The notes below the pieces were generated by a model. It did no database searches and was not told the DNA's origin. It saw only the letters and a list, made by a program, of their open reading frames with translations. From Verrucomicrobiota bacterium (GTDB taxonomy: Bacteria; Verrucomicrobiota; Verrucomicrobiia; Opitutales; Opitutaceae), in contig JAFAAS010000068.1 in NCBI GenBank assembly GCA_023426435.1, positions 1 through 64,000 of the forward strand: a DNA stretch of 64,000 nt, read 5' to 3'. A program made the position numbers and the translations under genes. Numbering within the stretch: the first letter of the stretch is position 1; every line of letters begins with the position of its first letter. This document shows, piece after piece, positions 33,106 to 42,033 of this stretch.

Positions 33106-35028
33106 ATGTCAGCCGTGTTCAGCGACGCTCTCAGCGGCGTCGCCACTGCTTCTACGCCGGAAAACGGGCTCGGGCCCTGGGAAACCAGTGCCGACCCCGC
33201 GTATTGCCACGACTTGGACGGCCGCCTGCTCGCCGCGAACCTGTCCTTCGCCCGCAAATTCGGCCGCCCCGCCCCGTCGCTCGCGGGCACGCCGATCACC
33301 GAATTTCTTCACCCGGACGACGCCAGCTCCCTGTCCAGCGCGATCGCGGATCTCCAACGTCCTCCCCACCGTTCCGTTTGCGAGCAACGTTGGATGACTC
33401 CCCAGGGAATCCGCTGGTTCTCCTGGGAAAACGTCGCCCAACGCGATCCGTCGGGAACGATCGTTGCCATCCGCTGCGTCGGTCGCGACATCACCCGCCA
33501 GCGCCTCGCCGAAGAACAATTCTACCGCCTCTCGCGCGCCGTTGAACAATCCCCCGTCTCCATCGTCATCACCGATCTCGATGGCCGTCCGCAATACGTG
33601 AACCCGAAGTTCACCGAGGTCAGCGGCCACACGCTCGAGGACATCCTCGATCACAACATCGAAGTCCTCCGCGACGGACACCCGACCGAGGAATCGTATC
33701 GGCAATTCTGGGACACCGTTCGCGCCGGCGGCGAATGGCGCGGCGAGTTCTCCACCAAACGTTCCGACGGCTCCGTCATCTGGGAATCGGTCAAGGTCTC
33801 GTGCATGCGCAATCCTTCCGGAGAAATCACCAATCTCCTCTGCCTCCGCGAAGACATCACCAGCCGCAAATCGCTCGAGAGCGATCTCCGCCAGGCCCAC
33901 AAGATGGAAAGCCTCGGCACGCTCGCCGGCGGCATCGCCCACGATTTCAACAACCTGCTCGCAATCATTCACGGCTACTCCGAATTCTGCCTTCAAGGCG
34001 GAGCCGACGCCGCCGTCCTCCAAAAGAGTCTGCAGGAAATCCATCGCGCCGCCCAGCGCGCCAGCGGACTCGTCCGACAAATCCTCACGTTCAGCCGCAA
34101 AGCCGAGATCCGCTACGCCGCCGTCGATCTCAACCAGCTCGCGCGCGACCTCGTCGCACTCATGGCCGAAACGTTTCCGCGCACAGTCAGCTTCCAACTC
34201 AATCTCGCCGACAAGCTCCCTCCGCTCCTCGCCGATCAAACCCAAATCCAGCAGATCGTCCTCAACCTCTGCGTCAACGCCCGCGACGCCATGCCGCAGG
34301 GCGGCTCCATCACCGTTGCCACGAGCATCTGCTCCGGCGCGGATCTTCAGAGTCGCCATCGCGAAGCCGATCCCTCCCGCCGTTACGCTTGTCTCGATGT
34401 TACGGATACGGGCGTCGGCATGACGCCCGAGGTCCGCGCCCGCATCTTCGAACCGTTCTTCACCACCAAGCCCGCCAATCAGGGCACCGGCCTCGGCCTC
34501 GCTGTCGTTTACGGCATCGCCACGAGCCATCATGGTTTTCTCGATGTCGACAGCACGATGGGCGTCGGCAGCACGTTCCACGTCTATCTGCCGCTCGCCG
34601 CCGACCAGGCTGTCACCACCCCCGCCGCGGGCAGCGCCGATTTTCCCTCCGGCTCCGAATCGCTCCTCGTCGTCGACGACGAAACCTCGCTCCGCACCCT
34701 CCTCTCCGCCGCATTCACCCGCAAGGGCTACCGCGTCACCACCGCCGCAACCGGCCTCGAAGCGATCGAAGTGATCAGCGACACCCGGCGCGCGCTCGAC
34801 GCCGTCCTGCTCGATTTGAACATGCCTGGCACCAACGGCGTGCAGGTTTTGAAAGTCATCCGCGCCTGCCGCCCCGACCTGCCCGTGCTCGTCGTCAGCG
34901 GTCACATCACCCCCGAGATCCGCGCCGAGTTTCAACAGCTCAACCAGCGCGACTTCGTGCAAAAGCCTTACCGGCTCGACGAAGTCGGCCGGCGCCTGCG
35001 CAGCCTCTTCGACAGCGCTCGCAAATAA
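33106..35028 (+). CDS. Hybrid sensor histidine kinase (PAS-PAS-HisKA-HATPase-REC)
   Basis: 640 residues with no transmembrane segment, so it senses in the cytoplasm. PAS domains occupy about 20-135 and 140-260 (IRWFSWENVAQRDPSG; then SIVITDLDGRPQYVNPKFTE). The HisKA H-box is AGGIAHDFNNLLAIIHG. The HATPase has VNARDAMPQGG (N box), DTGVGMTPEVR and GTGLGLAVVYGI. A C-terminal receiver (about 518-640) has acceptor Asp in VLLDLNMPGTNG. The phospho-receiver suggests a phosphorelay; the partner is unknown, though lone receivers occur in the window. The H-box family (HDFNN) is shared with the kinase at 56848. Confidence 0.93.
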   Translation: MSAVFSDALSGVATASTPENGLGPWETSADPAYCHDLDGRLLAANLSFARKFGRPAPSLAGTPITEFLHPDDASSLSSAIADLQRPPHRSVCEQRWMTPQGIRWFSWENVAQRDPSGTIVAIRCVGRDITRQRLAEEQFYRLSRAVEQSPVSIVITDLDGRPQYVNPKFTEVSGHTLEDILDHNIEVLRDGHPTEESYRQFWDTVRAGGEWRGEFSTKRSDGSVIWESVKVSCMRNPSGEITNLLCLREDITSRKSLESDLRQAHKMESLGTLAGGIAHDFNNLLAIIHGYSEFCLQGGADAAVLQKSLQEIHRAAQRASGLVRQILTFSRKAEIRYAAVDLNQLARDLVALMAETFPRTVSFQLNLADKLPPLLADQTQIQQIVLNLCVNARDAMPQGGSITVATSICSGADLQSRHREADPSRRYACLDVTDTGVGMTPEVRARIFEPFFTTKPANQGTGLGLAVVYGIATSHHGFLDVDSTMGVGSTFHVYLPLAADQAVTTPAAGSADFPSGSESLLVVDDETSLRTLLSAAFTRKGYRVTTAATGLEAIEVISDTRRALDAVLLDLNMPGTNGVQVLKVIRACRPDLPVLVVSGHITPEIRAEFQQLNQRDFVQKPYRLDEVGRRLRSLFDSARK

Positions 35029-35129
35029 GCCGTCGGTTCGTAGCGGAACGCGTGAGCGTTTCGTCCGGTTGCCCAACCCATCGCGCGTGCGCCCCCTGCC
35101 CTAGGGTATCTCCCTCCCCGCGAATCCGT

Positions 35130-35156
35130 TTCAGATTCGCCGCGCCGGGCCGATAT
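35130..35156 (+). promoter_or_regulatory. Possible sigma-28 promoter of the Pro-rich/TPR/FlgN-like operon
   Basis: TTCA (35130-35133), 15 bases, GCCGATAT (35149-35156): 9 of 12 consensus positions, with 7 of 8 in the -10 box. The first gene starts 51 bases downstream. The -35 half is weak. Confidence 0.45.
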
Positions 35157-35207
35157 ATCCTCCGGGCGAATACAGGACAATCCACACCATGGACTGTCGT
35201 ATTAATA

Positions 35208-35813
35208 ATGAATCAACGCGAACCAACGTCCGCGCCGGTCGGCGCGGGCCAGGCATTGCCTTGCCTGGCACTGTTGCTCCTTCCGCTGCTAACCGCCGCC
35301 CAGGGATGGGCCCGGCCTGCACTGTCTGCACCTGCCTCCTCGGCGAAATCCTACCTCGTCGCCCTCGGCTCACCGCCGCTGCGCTTCGAAGAACCCGCGC
35401 CGCCACCCGACCTCGTCACCCGGCCACCCGCCGCCGCGCCGCCTCAGCCGACACCCGGCGCAAGCACTCCCGACTCCGCGCAAACCGCGCTCGAGCCCGA
35501 CGCGCTTGCGACGACGTCGCTCATCGCTCCGGCCACCGCTGCGACCGTCGGGACTTCGCCCATCGACAACGTGGACGTCGAACTCGACGATCCTTCTCCC
35601 GCGCCGATCGACGATATCCCCGAGCCCGCTCGCAGGCCTCCGCCCATCCTGCGCGACGACCTCCGCCCGCAGACGCGCCCCGAGGATTTCCTTCCCTACT
35701 TTCAAATTCCGGCACCGGGCACTGACGCCACCGTGATCGTTCCCACTCCGCGAACGCCCGACGGCACGCCACTCCCGCCCAGCTCCGCCACCTACACACA
35801 AACACCACGATGA
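35208..35813 (+). CDS. Exported Pro-rich protein of unknown function
   Basis: 201 residues from ATG 35208. A hydrophobic signal segment (ALPCLALLLLPLLTAAQGWA, about 16-35) is followed by a low-complexity Pro/Ala/Asp/Thr-rich region with no regular fold. Its codon composition does not stand out. The stop overlaps the next ATG by 4 bases (ATGA), so it is translated together with the TPR protein. A role as a periplasmic linker or anchoring segment is plausible. I recognise no family; the reading frame is supported mainly by the coupled start and the signal peptide. Confidence 0.6.
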   Translation: MNQREPTSAPVGAGQALPCLALLLLPLLTAAQGWARPALSAPASSAKSYLVALGSPPLRFEEPAPPPDLVTRPPAAAPPQPTPGASTPDSAQTALEPDALATTSLIAPATAATVGTSPIDNVDVELDDPSPAPIDDIPEPARRPPPILRDDLRPQTRPEDFLPYFQIPAPGTDATVIVPTPRTPDGTPLPPSSATYTQTPR

Positions 35814-37141
35814 TCCTCCGCTTGCCGCCGTCCGACGCGCGACAACGAAAACTCCCCCGCGCACTTCCGCCCGCGGCCGTTTTCGTTGCGCTGCTTTCCT
35901 GCACCGCGTTCCACGCGCGGGCCGACGACGCACCGGCAGCGCCCGAAACCCAACCTGACGCGCCCGCTCCGGTTCAATCTCCGGCTCTCCCATCCGGAAT
36001 CTCCGCCCGCGAAGCGCAAGGTCTCGTCAATCTCGGCGGCAATCTCACCGAACGCGACGACTTCGCCGCCGCCGAAATCGCCTTCCGCCAGGTTCTGCAC
36101 GGCGACGCCCCCCTCGAACAAACCAAGTCCGCCCTCCTCGGCCTCGCCCGCATGCATCGCAAGCAGGGCCAGCTCACCAAAGCCGCCGCCATCTACGAAC
36201 GCTACTTGAAGGACTACCCGTCCGACGTCCGCGTGCCCGACGCGCTGCTCGACCTCGGCCGCACGCTGCGCGACATGGGCGCGCCGCGTCTCGCGATCGC
36301 TCGTTTCTACAATGTCATCAACTCCACGTTGAAGCTGCCGTCCGATTCCGGCTTCGAACACTACCAACTTCTCGCCAAGACCGCGCAATTCGAAGTCGCC
36401 GAAACCCATTTCCAATCCGGCGAATTCGCCGAGGCCAACAAGTTCTTCTCGCGCCTCCGCATGCTCGATCTCGCGCCCGCCGATCGCGCCCGCGCTCACT
36501 TCAAAGCCGGCTACGCCCTTCAGCTTTCCTCCGACTTCGACGGCGCTGTCATCACGCTTCGCGCCTACCTCGAGCAATGGCCCGACGACGAAAACGTCCC
36601 CGAAGCTCGCTTCCTGCTCGCCACCACGCTGCGCAAACTCAACCGCACCCAGGAAGCCCTCGCCGCCACGCTCGATCTGCTTCGCGCCGAACAATCGCGC
36701 ACGTCCGCCGATCCGAAACGCTGGAGCTACTGGCAACGCCGCACCGGCAATCAGCTCGCCAACGATTTCTTTCAAGCGGGCGACATCACCAACGCCCTCG
36801 CCATCTACAGCAGTCTCGCCGAGCTCTCATCCGATCCCGCGTGGCGCATTCCCGTCACCTACCAGGTCGCGCTCTGCTACGAACGGCTCGGCGATGTCGA
36901 TCGCGCCTGCGACACGTATCGCTCGATCGTCGAAGCCGGCAAGGACGCCTCGCCCGACATCGCCGACATCGCCCGCATGGCCGCCTCGCGGCTCGCGCAT
37001 GTCGACTGGCGTCGCGGCACCGATCGCCAGGTCACACTGCTTTTTGATTCGACCACCGGGCAACTGCCCCTTCCTGCTGCTCCGACCGCCGCTTCCCATG
37101 ACGCCAATCGAGGCCTTGCAACAACACCAGCTGCTCTGTGA
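35810..37141 (+). CDS. Exported TPR-repeat protein
   Basis: 443 residues. An N-terminal signal sequence (PPAAVFVALLSCTAFHARA, about 20-38) is followed by a Pro/Ala-rich spacer and at least six TPR-like helical pairs (about 65-390), e.g. AAEIAFRQVLHGDAPLEQTK, AAIYERYLKDYPSDVRVPDA and VITLRAYLEQWPDDENV. This style (YbgF/BamD-type) is common in envelope assembly factors that bind peptides or other proteins. The cysteine in LLSCTAF might be a lipobox. It overlaps the upstream gene by 4 bases and the downstream FlgN-like gene by 44 bases, making one operon. Function not established. Confidence 0.75.
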   Translation: MILRLPPSDARQRKLPRALPPAAVFVALLSCTAFHARADDAPAAPETQPDAPAPVQSPALPSGISAREAQGLVNLGGNLTERDDFAAAEIAFRQVLHGDAPLEQTKSALLGLARMHRKQGQLTKAAAIYERYLKDYPSDVRVPDALLDLGRTLRDMGAPRLAIARFYNVINSTLKLPSDSGFEHYQLLAKTAQFEVAETHFQSGEFAEANKFFSRLRMLDLAPADRARAHFKAGYALQLSSDFDGAVITLRAYLEQWPDDENVPEARFLLATTLRKLNRTQEALAATLDLLRAEQSRTSADPKRWSYWQRRTGNQLANDFFQAGDITNALAIYSSLAELSSDPAWRIPVTYQVALCYERLGDVDRACDTYRSIVEAGKDASPDIADIARMAASRLAHVDWRRGTDRQVTLLFDSTTGQLPLPAAPTAASHDANRGLATTPAAL

Positions 37142-37475
37142 CGAGCTGCACCAGTGCGCGCTCGAGGAAAATCGTTTCCTCCGCCAGCACCAGCGCCCCC
37201 TCGCCCCGGAGTTCGTCGATCGCAAACGCGATCTTCTCGCCCGCCTCGATCAATCGCTCGCCTCGCTGCGCGCCATCCCCGCCGGCCAGACGAAAACGCC
37301 CGCCGAGCGCGAGCTCCTCGAACTCACCCGCGCGCGCATCCTCCAAATCCTGCAGCTCGACAAGGAAAACGAACAACTCCTACTCCGCTTCAGCCTCGCC
37401 GGCCCGAAACCCGCCGTTTCCGCCGCCGCCCCATCGACCGCGCTCCTCCAAAAAATCTACGCGCGCATCTCGTAG
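37098..37475 (+). CDS. FlgN-like flagellar chaperone candidate
   Basis: 125 residues from ATG 37098, inside the end of the preceding gene in a different frame. It is almost entirely helical: ALQQHQLLCDELHQCALEEN, KRDLLARLDQSLASLRAI and RILQILQLDKENEQLLLRFS. The pattern of long amphipathic helices with an N-terminal LxxLLxxE-like start resembles FlgN, which binds the hook-junction proteins FlgK and FlgL. The evidence is structural style plus a possible sigma-28 promoter for the operon. It could equally be an unrelated helical protein. Confidence 0.5.
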   Translation: MTPIEALQQHQLLCDELHQCALEENRFLRQHQRPLAPEFVDRKRDLLARLDQSLASLRAIPAGQTKTPAERELLELTRARILQILQLDKENEQLLLRFSLAGPKPAVSAAAPSTALLQKIYARIS

Positions 37476-37485
37476 CAGCACTTCG

Positions 37486-37520
37486 CAGGTGGAACCCGAC
37501 GTCCTCGTCGGGTTGCATTG
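37486..37520. repeat. 35-base dispersed repeat, copy 1
   Basis: It starts CAGGTGGAACCCGACGTCC. A second copy at 62221-62255 matches about 29 of 35 positions in the same orientation. It is intergenic, just after the FlgN-like gene. Confidence 0.55.
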
Positions 37521-37558
37521 GATACACAGCCACACACCGCGCCCCCGCCGAATTCGCG

Positions 37559-37578
37559 GCACGGTGCCCTCACCGCGC
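37559..37578. repeat. Extragenic palindrome, GCGCGG-type, copy 3
   Basis: GCACGGTG-CCCT-CACCGCGC, 7 of 8 arm positions pair; it differs from the copy at 11165 at two bases. Its bases 37570-37572 form the stop codon of the HDOD gene on the minus strand, so the repeat overlaps that gene's end. Confidence 0.6.
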
Positions 37579-38511
37579 AACGCTCCCGCTGCGCGACGAA
37601 AACTCCACCGGAAATCTCGACCCCGTCCGCTCCACAGGCGCCGCCACTTCGAGCAGCGAACTCACCTCGCGCAAACGCGCTTCCACGTCCTTCACGATCC
37701 CAGGAAGATCCGACGTCCGCAGCGGCACCATCTGCAACGCCGCCTCCGCCGGCAACCGCGGCGCCTCCGCGCCCGACGCGCACACCACGCTGCGAATCCA
37801 TTTCGCGCAATGCAACAGACACGCCATCCGCGTGTGCGCCGCACATGATCTCGGCGCATACTGCCAGCGCACCGGCTCGCACATCGAATGCGGAAACTCC
37901 CACGCGCTCAGCAGCGCCGCACCCGTTTCCGCCTGCGTGAATCCCAGCTCCGCCCGCTCGCTCGCGATCGCTTCGCGCGGAAATCCTTCTCCGCCCAATT
38001 TCAGCTCCGGCCGGTGACGCAGCGCCCAATCGTCGATCGCCACCATCCCCAACGCGTGCAACAAACCGACCGTGTAAGCCACGTCGCGATCCTGCCCGCT
38101 CCGCGCCGCCAACATCTCCGCCGCCAACGCACACGACACCGACAGCATCCAACCGTCGTCCGCCTCGATGCCATAAACCTTCAACGGCCGCACCAACACC
38201 TGCGACGCCACCGCATACGACACGAGTTGGTAAACCTGTTCGTAGCCCACGCGATTCACCGCCTCGTCGACCGTGAAACACCGCACGCCTTTGCTGTAAT
38301 ACGCACTGTTCCCCACCTGCAGCACCCGCGCCGCAATCCCCGCATCCAAACGGATCAGCATCACGATCTCGCTCATCGACGAATTCGGATCGCCGAGCAA
38401 TTGCTTCAACCGCGGCAGAACCTTCGGCGCCGACGGCAAATGCTTCAAATCGCGCACGATGTCCTCGGGCGAAAGGACAGCCGGCGGTGAAACAATCGAC
38501 GAAGCATCCAT
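37570..38511 (-). CDS. HDOD-domain signalling protein (3)
   Basis: 313 residues. HDOD domain: HLPSAPKVLPRLKQLLGDPN, SSMSEIVMLIRLDAGIAARV and NSAYYSKGVRCFTVDEAVNR, then GLLHALGMVAIDD in place of the HD catalytic pair. It is a paralogue of the protein at 30997: the motifs RVGYEQVYQL and RVGYMEVYRL correspond. The C-terminal extension of about 50 residues is low in complexity. The end of the gene is inside an extragenic palindrome. It is single on the minus strand, and its start region can form a hairpin (38510-38527). Confidence 0.88.
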   Translation of the reverse strand: MDASSIVSPPAVLSPEDIVRDLKHLPSAPKVLPRLKQLLGDPNSSMSEIVMLIRLDAGIAARVLQVGNSAYYSKGVRCFTVDEAVNRVGYEQVYQLVSYAVASQVLVRPLKVYGIEADDGWMLSVSCALAAEMLAARSGQDRDVAYTVGLLHALGMVAIDDWALRHRPELKLGGEGFPREAIASERAELGFTQAETGAALLSAWEFPHSMCEPVRWQYAPRSCAAHTRMACLLHCAKWIRSVVCASGAEAPRLPAEAALQMVPLRTSDLPGIVKDVEARLREVSSLLEVAAPVERTGSRFPVEFSSRSGSVAR

Positions 38512-38527
38512 GAGGGGATGTCCTCAT
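38510..38527 (-). promoter_or_regulatory. Hairpin overlapping the HDOD 3 start codon
   Basis: ATGAGG (38522-38527 read on the minus strand) pairs with CCTCAT (38510-38515), whose AT is the start of the initiation codon. The GAGG that might serve as ribosome binding site is in the opposite arm, so folding would hide it. This is a short structure that may be chance. Confidence 0.3.
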
Positions 38528-38615
38528 ATCGACCGCCCCACCACGGACTTTCGCACAATTTTTAACACCCGCCTATCCCCCGGAACTGCCGCGACCCCAA
38601 CCCTGCCGACGACTG

Positions 38616-38637
38616 TCATTCTGAGCGAAGCGAAGAA
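38616..38637. repeat. Copy 2 of the 22-bp dispersed repeat
   Basis: Identical over 22 bases to 9034-9055 (TTCTGAGCGAAGCGAAGAA core). It lies 40 bases beyond the 3' end of the GH127 gene, between it and the HDOD gene. Confidence 0.7.
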
Positions 38638-38678
38638 CCCACGGCCACCAACGTCTTTGAGCGCACAAGAACGTTCGA

Positions 38679-41057
38679 TCACTCCGTTCGCACCAATCGA
38701 ACATCGAACACCGACGCCGTCCGCGATCCATCCCGCGCCACAAACTTCACCGTCACGTCTCCATCGTTCGCCGCCCGCAGCACGTCCTGCGGCACCGGAT
38801 ACGAAACGTCCACGAACTCGTCGCGTTTCCCACCCGTCAACTCCACCGAGCCAATCACGCGATCCTCCACCACCACGTCGAATTTCCGCCCGCGTTCGTC
38901 GCCGTAATACGTCACGCGCAGTTCCAACTTTTCCGCGCCGCCCGTTTTCATCGAATACCCGAACCACCCGCTCGCATCGCGCCAGCGCCGCCCATGCAAC
39001 ACGCCGCTGCGTGATCCTTCGTCCGCGAAGCCATGCTCCACTTCAGGTTGTTGTTCGCCCGGCGTCACGCGATCGATCGTCCGACGCTCCAGCGCCATTC
39101 GCTCCTGCTCCGCCGCCGTCAGCGCCGCACGCACCGTCTCGTAACGCGCCGGCGAAACTGTCCGCCAATAAAGCATGTAGCGCGCATCGTGCACCCGGAA
39201 GAAGGGCACCAGCTCGAGCTCGCGAAACTCCTCCGGCCGGATCAATCCGGCCGCCGAAAACGTCAGCGGCTTTCCAGCCACCGGTTCGATGCCATCCGCG
39301 ATCTTCTCGAACTCGCCGACCAGCATCGGCGCTTCATCCAGCGGCAAATACGCGCCAGTCGAAACATGCCCCATCCGCGCCGCGTCGGCGATCAACCCCG
39401 GCACGTCCTCCGCGCCCGTTTTCGCCGCCAGCACGATCGGTCCGTGCAACACCGCCACATAATCGCTGCCATCCGGCAGCCGCTCCACCGTCGTCCGCAT
39501 CGGTAATTCGATTTCCACTACATCGCCGTCGCCCCATTCGCGTTCGATGCTCGCATAGCTCGCCGGACTCGACGCCACCGCCTGCGGCTCGCCATTCACC
39601 CGCACCACCAGCGCGCCTTGCTCCACCCACGCCGGATGCCGCACGCGCAACGCCCAGCGTTGCGGCGTTTTCGTCGCGATCGTCAGCCGCGTCGCCGATT
39701 CGTCCGGAAACCGGGTTTCCTGCCGCACCCGCACCTCGCGCTCCGGCCAGTTCACTTCCGAAGCCACGAACAAGTTCACGAAAAGCGCGTCCTCGCCGCG
39801 CGCATAAATAAACGCGCCATACTTCCCATGACTCTCCATCCCCGAGCCCACGCAGCACCAGAAGCACACTTCCGGCTGCGAATAAACGCGGTAATGCCGC
39901 GGGCGAATCGGCGTGAAATAAACATACCCGCCGTGCTCCGGATGCTGCGACGCCAGGATGTGATTGAACAACGCCCGCTCGTAATAATCCGCATACCGCG
40001 CCGCCGGTTCATGGCGGAACAACGTCTCCGACAACCGCAGCATGTTGTAAGTGTTGCACGTCTCCGGTCCTTCGCGCGACGCCACCACCGGTCCGAAATC
40101 GTCGATCGAGTTGAAGTGCTCTCGCTCGCTGTTCCCGCCGAACGCCAGGCTCCGCTTCTCCACCACCGTGTTCCAAAAGAATCGCGCCGCGTCCCGCCAC
40201 GACGCATCCCCGCCCAGTTCCGTGATCCGAGCGAAACCAATCACCTTCGGGATCTGCGTGTTCGCATGCAGACCCGTCAGTTCGTCCCGGTGCCGCAACA
40301 AGGGTTCGAGAATCGCCCGATGCGAGAATCGCTGCGCCAGCTCCAGATACTTCCTGTCCCCAGTTATCGAATACACATCCGCCAGCACTTCGTTCATGCC
40401 GCCGTGCTCGGTGCGCAGCATGCCTTGCATCTGCTCGGTCGTGAGATTGCGCACCAGCGCATCGCACCAATCCGCCAGCCGCACGAGCACGTCCCGCGCC
40501 TGCGCATTCCCTCCGAGCAGCCAGGCGTCGCGTAATCCCGCGAAGAGCTTGTGCTCGTTATACCACGGCACCCAGGCGCCGTTCAGCGAGAAGTTCTGAA
40601 AGTTCAACTCCCCTTTCGCCACCGCCTCCCACAACACCCGCCCGCGCGGAATTCCCCCGACATACCCGTCCTGGCTCGCCGCCTGACACTCCGCGAATTC
40701 TCGCACCATTTCGTCCATCCGGCGTTTCATCTCCTGATCCCCCGTCGCCGCCCACATCTGCGCCACCGCCGTCAGGTAGTGCCCGGCCGTATGACCATCG
40801 AGCCCGCTGCTTTCCCAATTCGGATACTTCGGCGCCTTCGGTTCCAATCCCGCTTCGATCCGAAACGGCGCCAGCAATCGGTTCACATCGTGCGCCAGCA
40901 GATAGTCGCGATTGAGATCTTGCGCATGGCGCAACGGCCCTTCGAGCAAACGCACATCGCGCAACGAAAACAAACTCACCTCGTGCGCCTGCAGCGCCGG
41001 CCCAAACGCGACGAACGCCGAAATCGAAAGAAAAGAGACGAAGCGAAAAACGTGCAT
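38679..41057 (-). CDS. GH127 / DUF1680 glycoside hydrolase, exported
   Basis: 792 residues with a signal peptide (about 1-24, ending ALQA). The family, typified by HypBA1, contains beta-L-arabinofuranosidases that use a cysteine nucleophile beside a zinc site. The required residues are visible: E332 and C334 in PETCNTYNML, and C401/C402 in EVCFWCCVGSGME, corresponding to the Glu/Cys/Cys/Cys cluster of HypBA1. The barrel covers about 35-430 and beta domains follow. It probably releases arabinose or a related sugar from plant or algal glycans in the periplasm. ATG 41057 gives the signal peptide; ATG 41090 would add 11 residues. It is a single gene. Confidence 0.9.
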   Translation of the reverse strand: MHVFRFVSFLSISAFVAFGPALQAHEVSLFSLRDVRLLEGPLRHAQDLNRDYLLAHDVNRLLAPFRIEAGLEPKAPKYPNWESSGLDGHTAGHYLTAVAQMWAATGDQEMKRRMDEMVREFAECQAASQDGYVGGIPRGRVLWEAVAKGELNFQNFSLNGAWVPWYNEHKLFAGLRDAWLLGGNAQARDVLVRLADWCDALVRNLTTEQMQGMLRTEHGGMNEVLADVYSITGDRKYLELAQRFSHRAILEPLLRHRDELTGLHANTQIPKVIGFARITELGGDASWRDAARFFWNTVVEKRSLAFGGNSEREHFNSIDDFGPVVASREGPETCNTYNMLRLSETLFRHEPAARYADYYERALFNHILASQHPEHGGYVYFTPIRPRHYRVYSQPEVCFWCCVGSGMESHGKYGAFIYARGEDALFVNLFVASEVNWPEREVRVRQETRFPDESATRLTIATKTPQRWALRVRHPAWVEQGALVVRVNGEPQAVASSPASYASIEREWGDGDVVEIELPMRTTVERLPDGSDYVAVLHGPIVLAAKTGAEDVPGLIADAARMGHVSTGAYLPLDEAPMLVGEFEKIADGIEPVAGKPLTFSAAGLIRPEEFRELELVPFFRVHDARYMLYWRTVSPARYETVRAALTAAEQERMALERRTIDRVTPGEQQPEVEHGFADEGSRSGVLHGRRWRDASGWFGYSMKTGGAEKLELRVTYYGDERGRKFDVVVEDRVIGSVELTGGKRDEFVDVSYPVPQDVLRAANDGDVTVKFVARDGSRTASVFDVRLVRTE

Positions 41058-41213
41058 GAGGGGTCGGGGTGAAAAGAGGCGACGTTCCACGCCGCCGCGA
41101 ACCTTCCTCCTCTAGACCTCTCAACGCGATCCGTCGGCCCGCAAATCACAGGACGGTTCGGTAATTGGCGCCGCGTCGGCCGACCTCCCGCATCTTGCGC
41201 GGCAAACTAACTT

Positions 41214-41298
41214 TGGTGCCCAAGCCGGGACTCGAACCCGGATGTCTTGCGACACAGGCTTCTGAGACCTGCGTGTCTACCAATTCCACCACCTGGGC
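41214..41298 (-). tRNA. tRNA-Leu, anticodon CAG
   Basis: 85 bases read from 41298 to 41214. The acceptor stem GCCCAGG pairs with CTTGGGC with one wobble; the D arm is TGGTGGAATTGGTAGACA. The anticodon loop CTCAGAA contains CAG. A long class II variable arm follows, then the TTCGAGTC T loop. The terminal CCA is encoded. The class II arm and the CAG anticodon identify leucine for codon CUG. Confidence 0.97.
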
Positions 41299-41385
41299 AG
41301 CAGAGGAACGCGCAAAACATACGGCGCCGCCCACCGGAGCAAGAAAATTGATTTCCGTCGCGATCCCCGCCCACACTGCTCGCTC

Positions 41386-42033
41386 GTGAACAAGGAAGCC
41401 GTCCTCGCCCAAATTCGTGCCGAAAAGATCGTCGGTCTCGTCCGGGCCGATATCGGCGACGACCTCTCCTCCTGCGCCAAAGCCCTCGCCGAGGGCGGCG
41501 TGCAGGCGCTCGAGGTCGCGATGACAACGCCCGCGGCCGTTCGCATCCTCGAAAAAGCGCATGCCGAGCTTCCTGAATTCATTTTCGGCCTCGGCACCGT
41601 GCTCGACGTCGAAACCGCCCGGGCCGGCATCCTCGCGGGCGCGCGCTTCATCGTGACCCCCGCCCTCCGGCCCGACGTCATCACACTCTGCCGCCGCTAC
41701 AATGTCGCAGTCATCAGCGGCGCCTACTCGCCCGACGATATCGCCGCCGCCCATTCCGCCGGGACCGACGCCAGCAAGGTTTACCCCGGCGAACTCTTCG
41801 GCCCGGCCTACCTTACCTCTCTGCGCGCCAAAGCTCCCACCGCCACGTTGATCCCCATCGGCGGCGTCACGCCCGAAACACTGCCCGAATTCCTTCGCGC
41901 CGGCGCAGCCGCCGTTTTCGCCGGCGCCTCGCTCCTCGACGAAACCGCGCTTCGCGAACGCAACTGGAAAAACATCTCCGCTCGCGCACGCGCCTTTGCC
42001 GCTTCCGCCGCCACCCCGCTCAACGCGATCTGA
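41386..42033 (+). CDS. eda: KDPG/KHG aldolase
   Basis: 215 residues, GTG start at 41386. It cleaves 2-keto-3-deoxy-6-phosphogluconate into pyruvate and glyceraldehyde-3-phosphate (Entner-Doudoroff and hexuronate pathways), in the cytosol. The catalytic residues are visible: E43 in ALEVAMTTP and Schiff-base lysine K131 in DASKVYPGELF. FIVTPA precedes, and the phosphate-binding GGVTPET segment follows around 160. Length and order match the family. It is single, divergent from the tRNA and close to small envelope genes. A related KHG/KDGal aldolase is possible because the substrate cannot be fixed from sequence. Confidence 0.93.
   Translation: MNKEAVLAQIRAEKIVGLVRADIGDDLSSCAKALAEGGVQALEVAMTTPAAVRILEKAHAELPEFIFGLGTVLDVETARAGILAGARFIVTPALRPDVITLCRRYNVAVISGAYSPDDIAAAHSAGTDASKVYPGELFGPAYLTSLRAKAPTATLIPIGGVTPETLPEFLRAGAAAVFAGASLLDETALRERNWKNISARARAFAASAATPLNAI

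Noticed and set aside
33109..35076. 655-residue minus-strand frame opposite the hybrid kinase
   Set aside because: Shadow with Asp/Gly/Ala-rich low-complexity sequence.
41214..41298. tRNA-Leu as an integration site for a mobile element
   Set aside because: No integrase, no direct repeat of the tRNA 3' end and ordinary genes on both sides.
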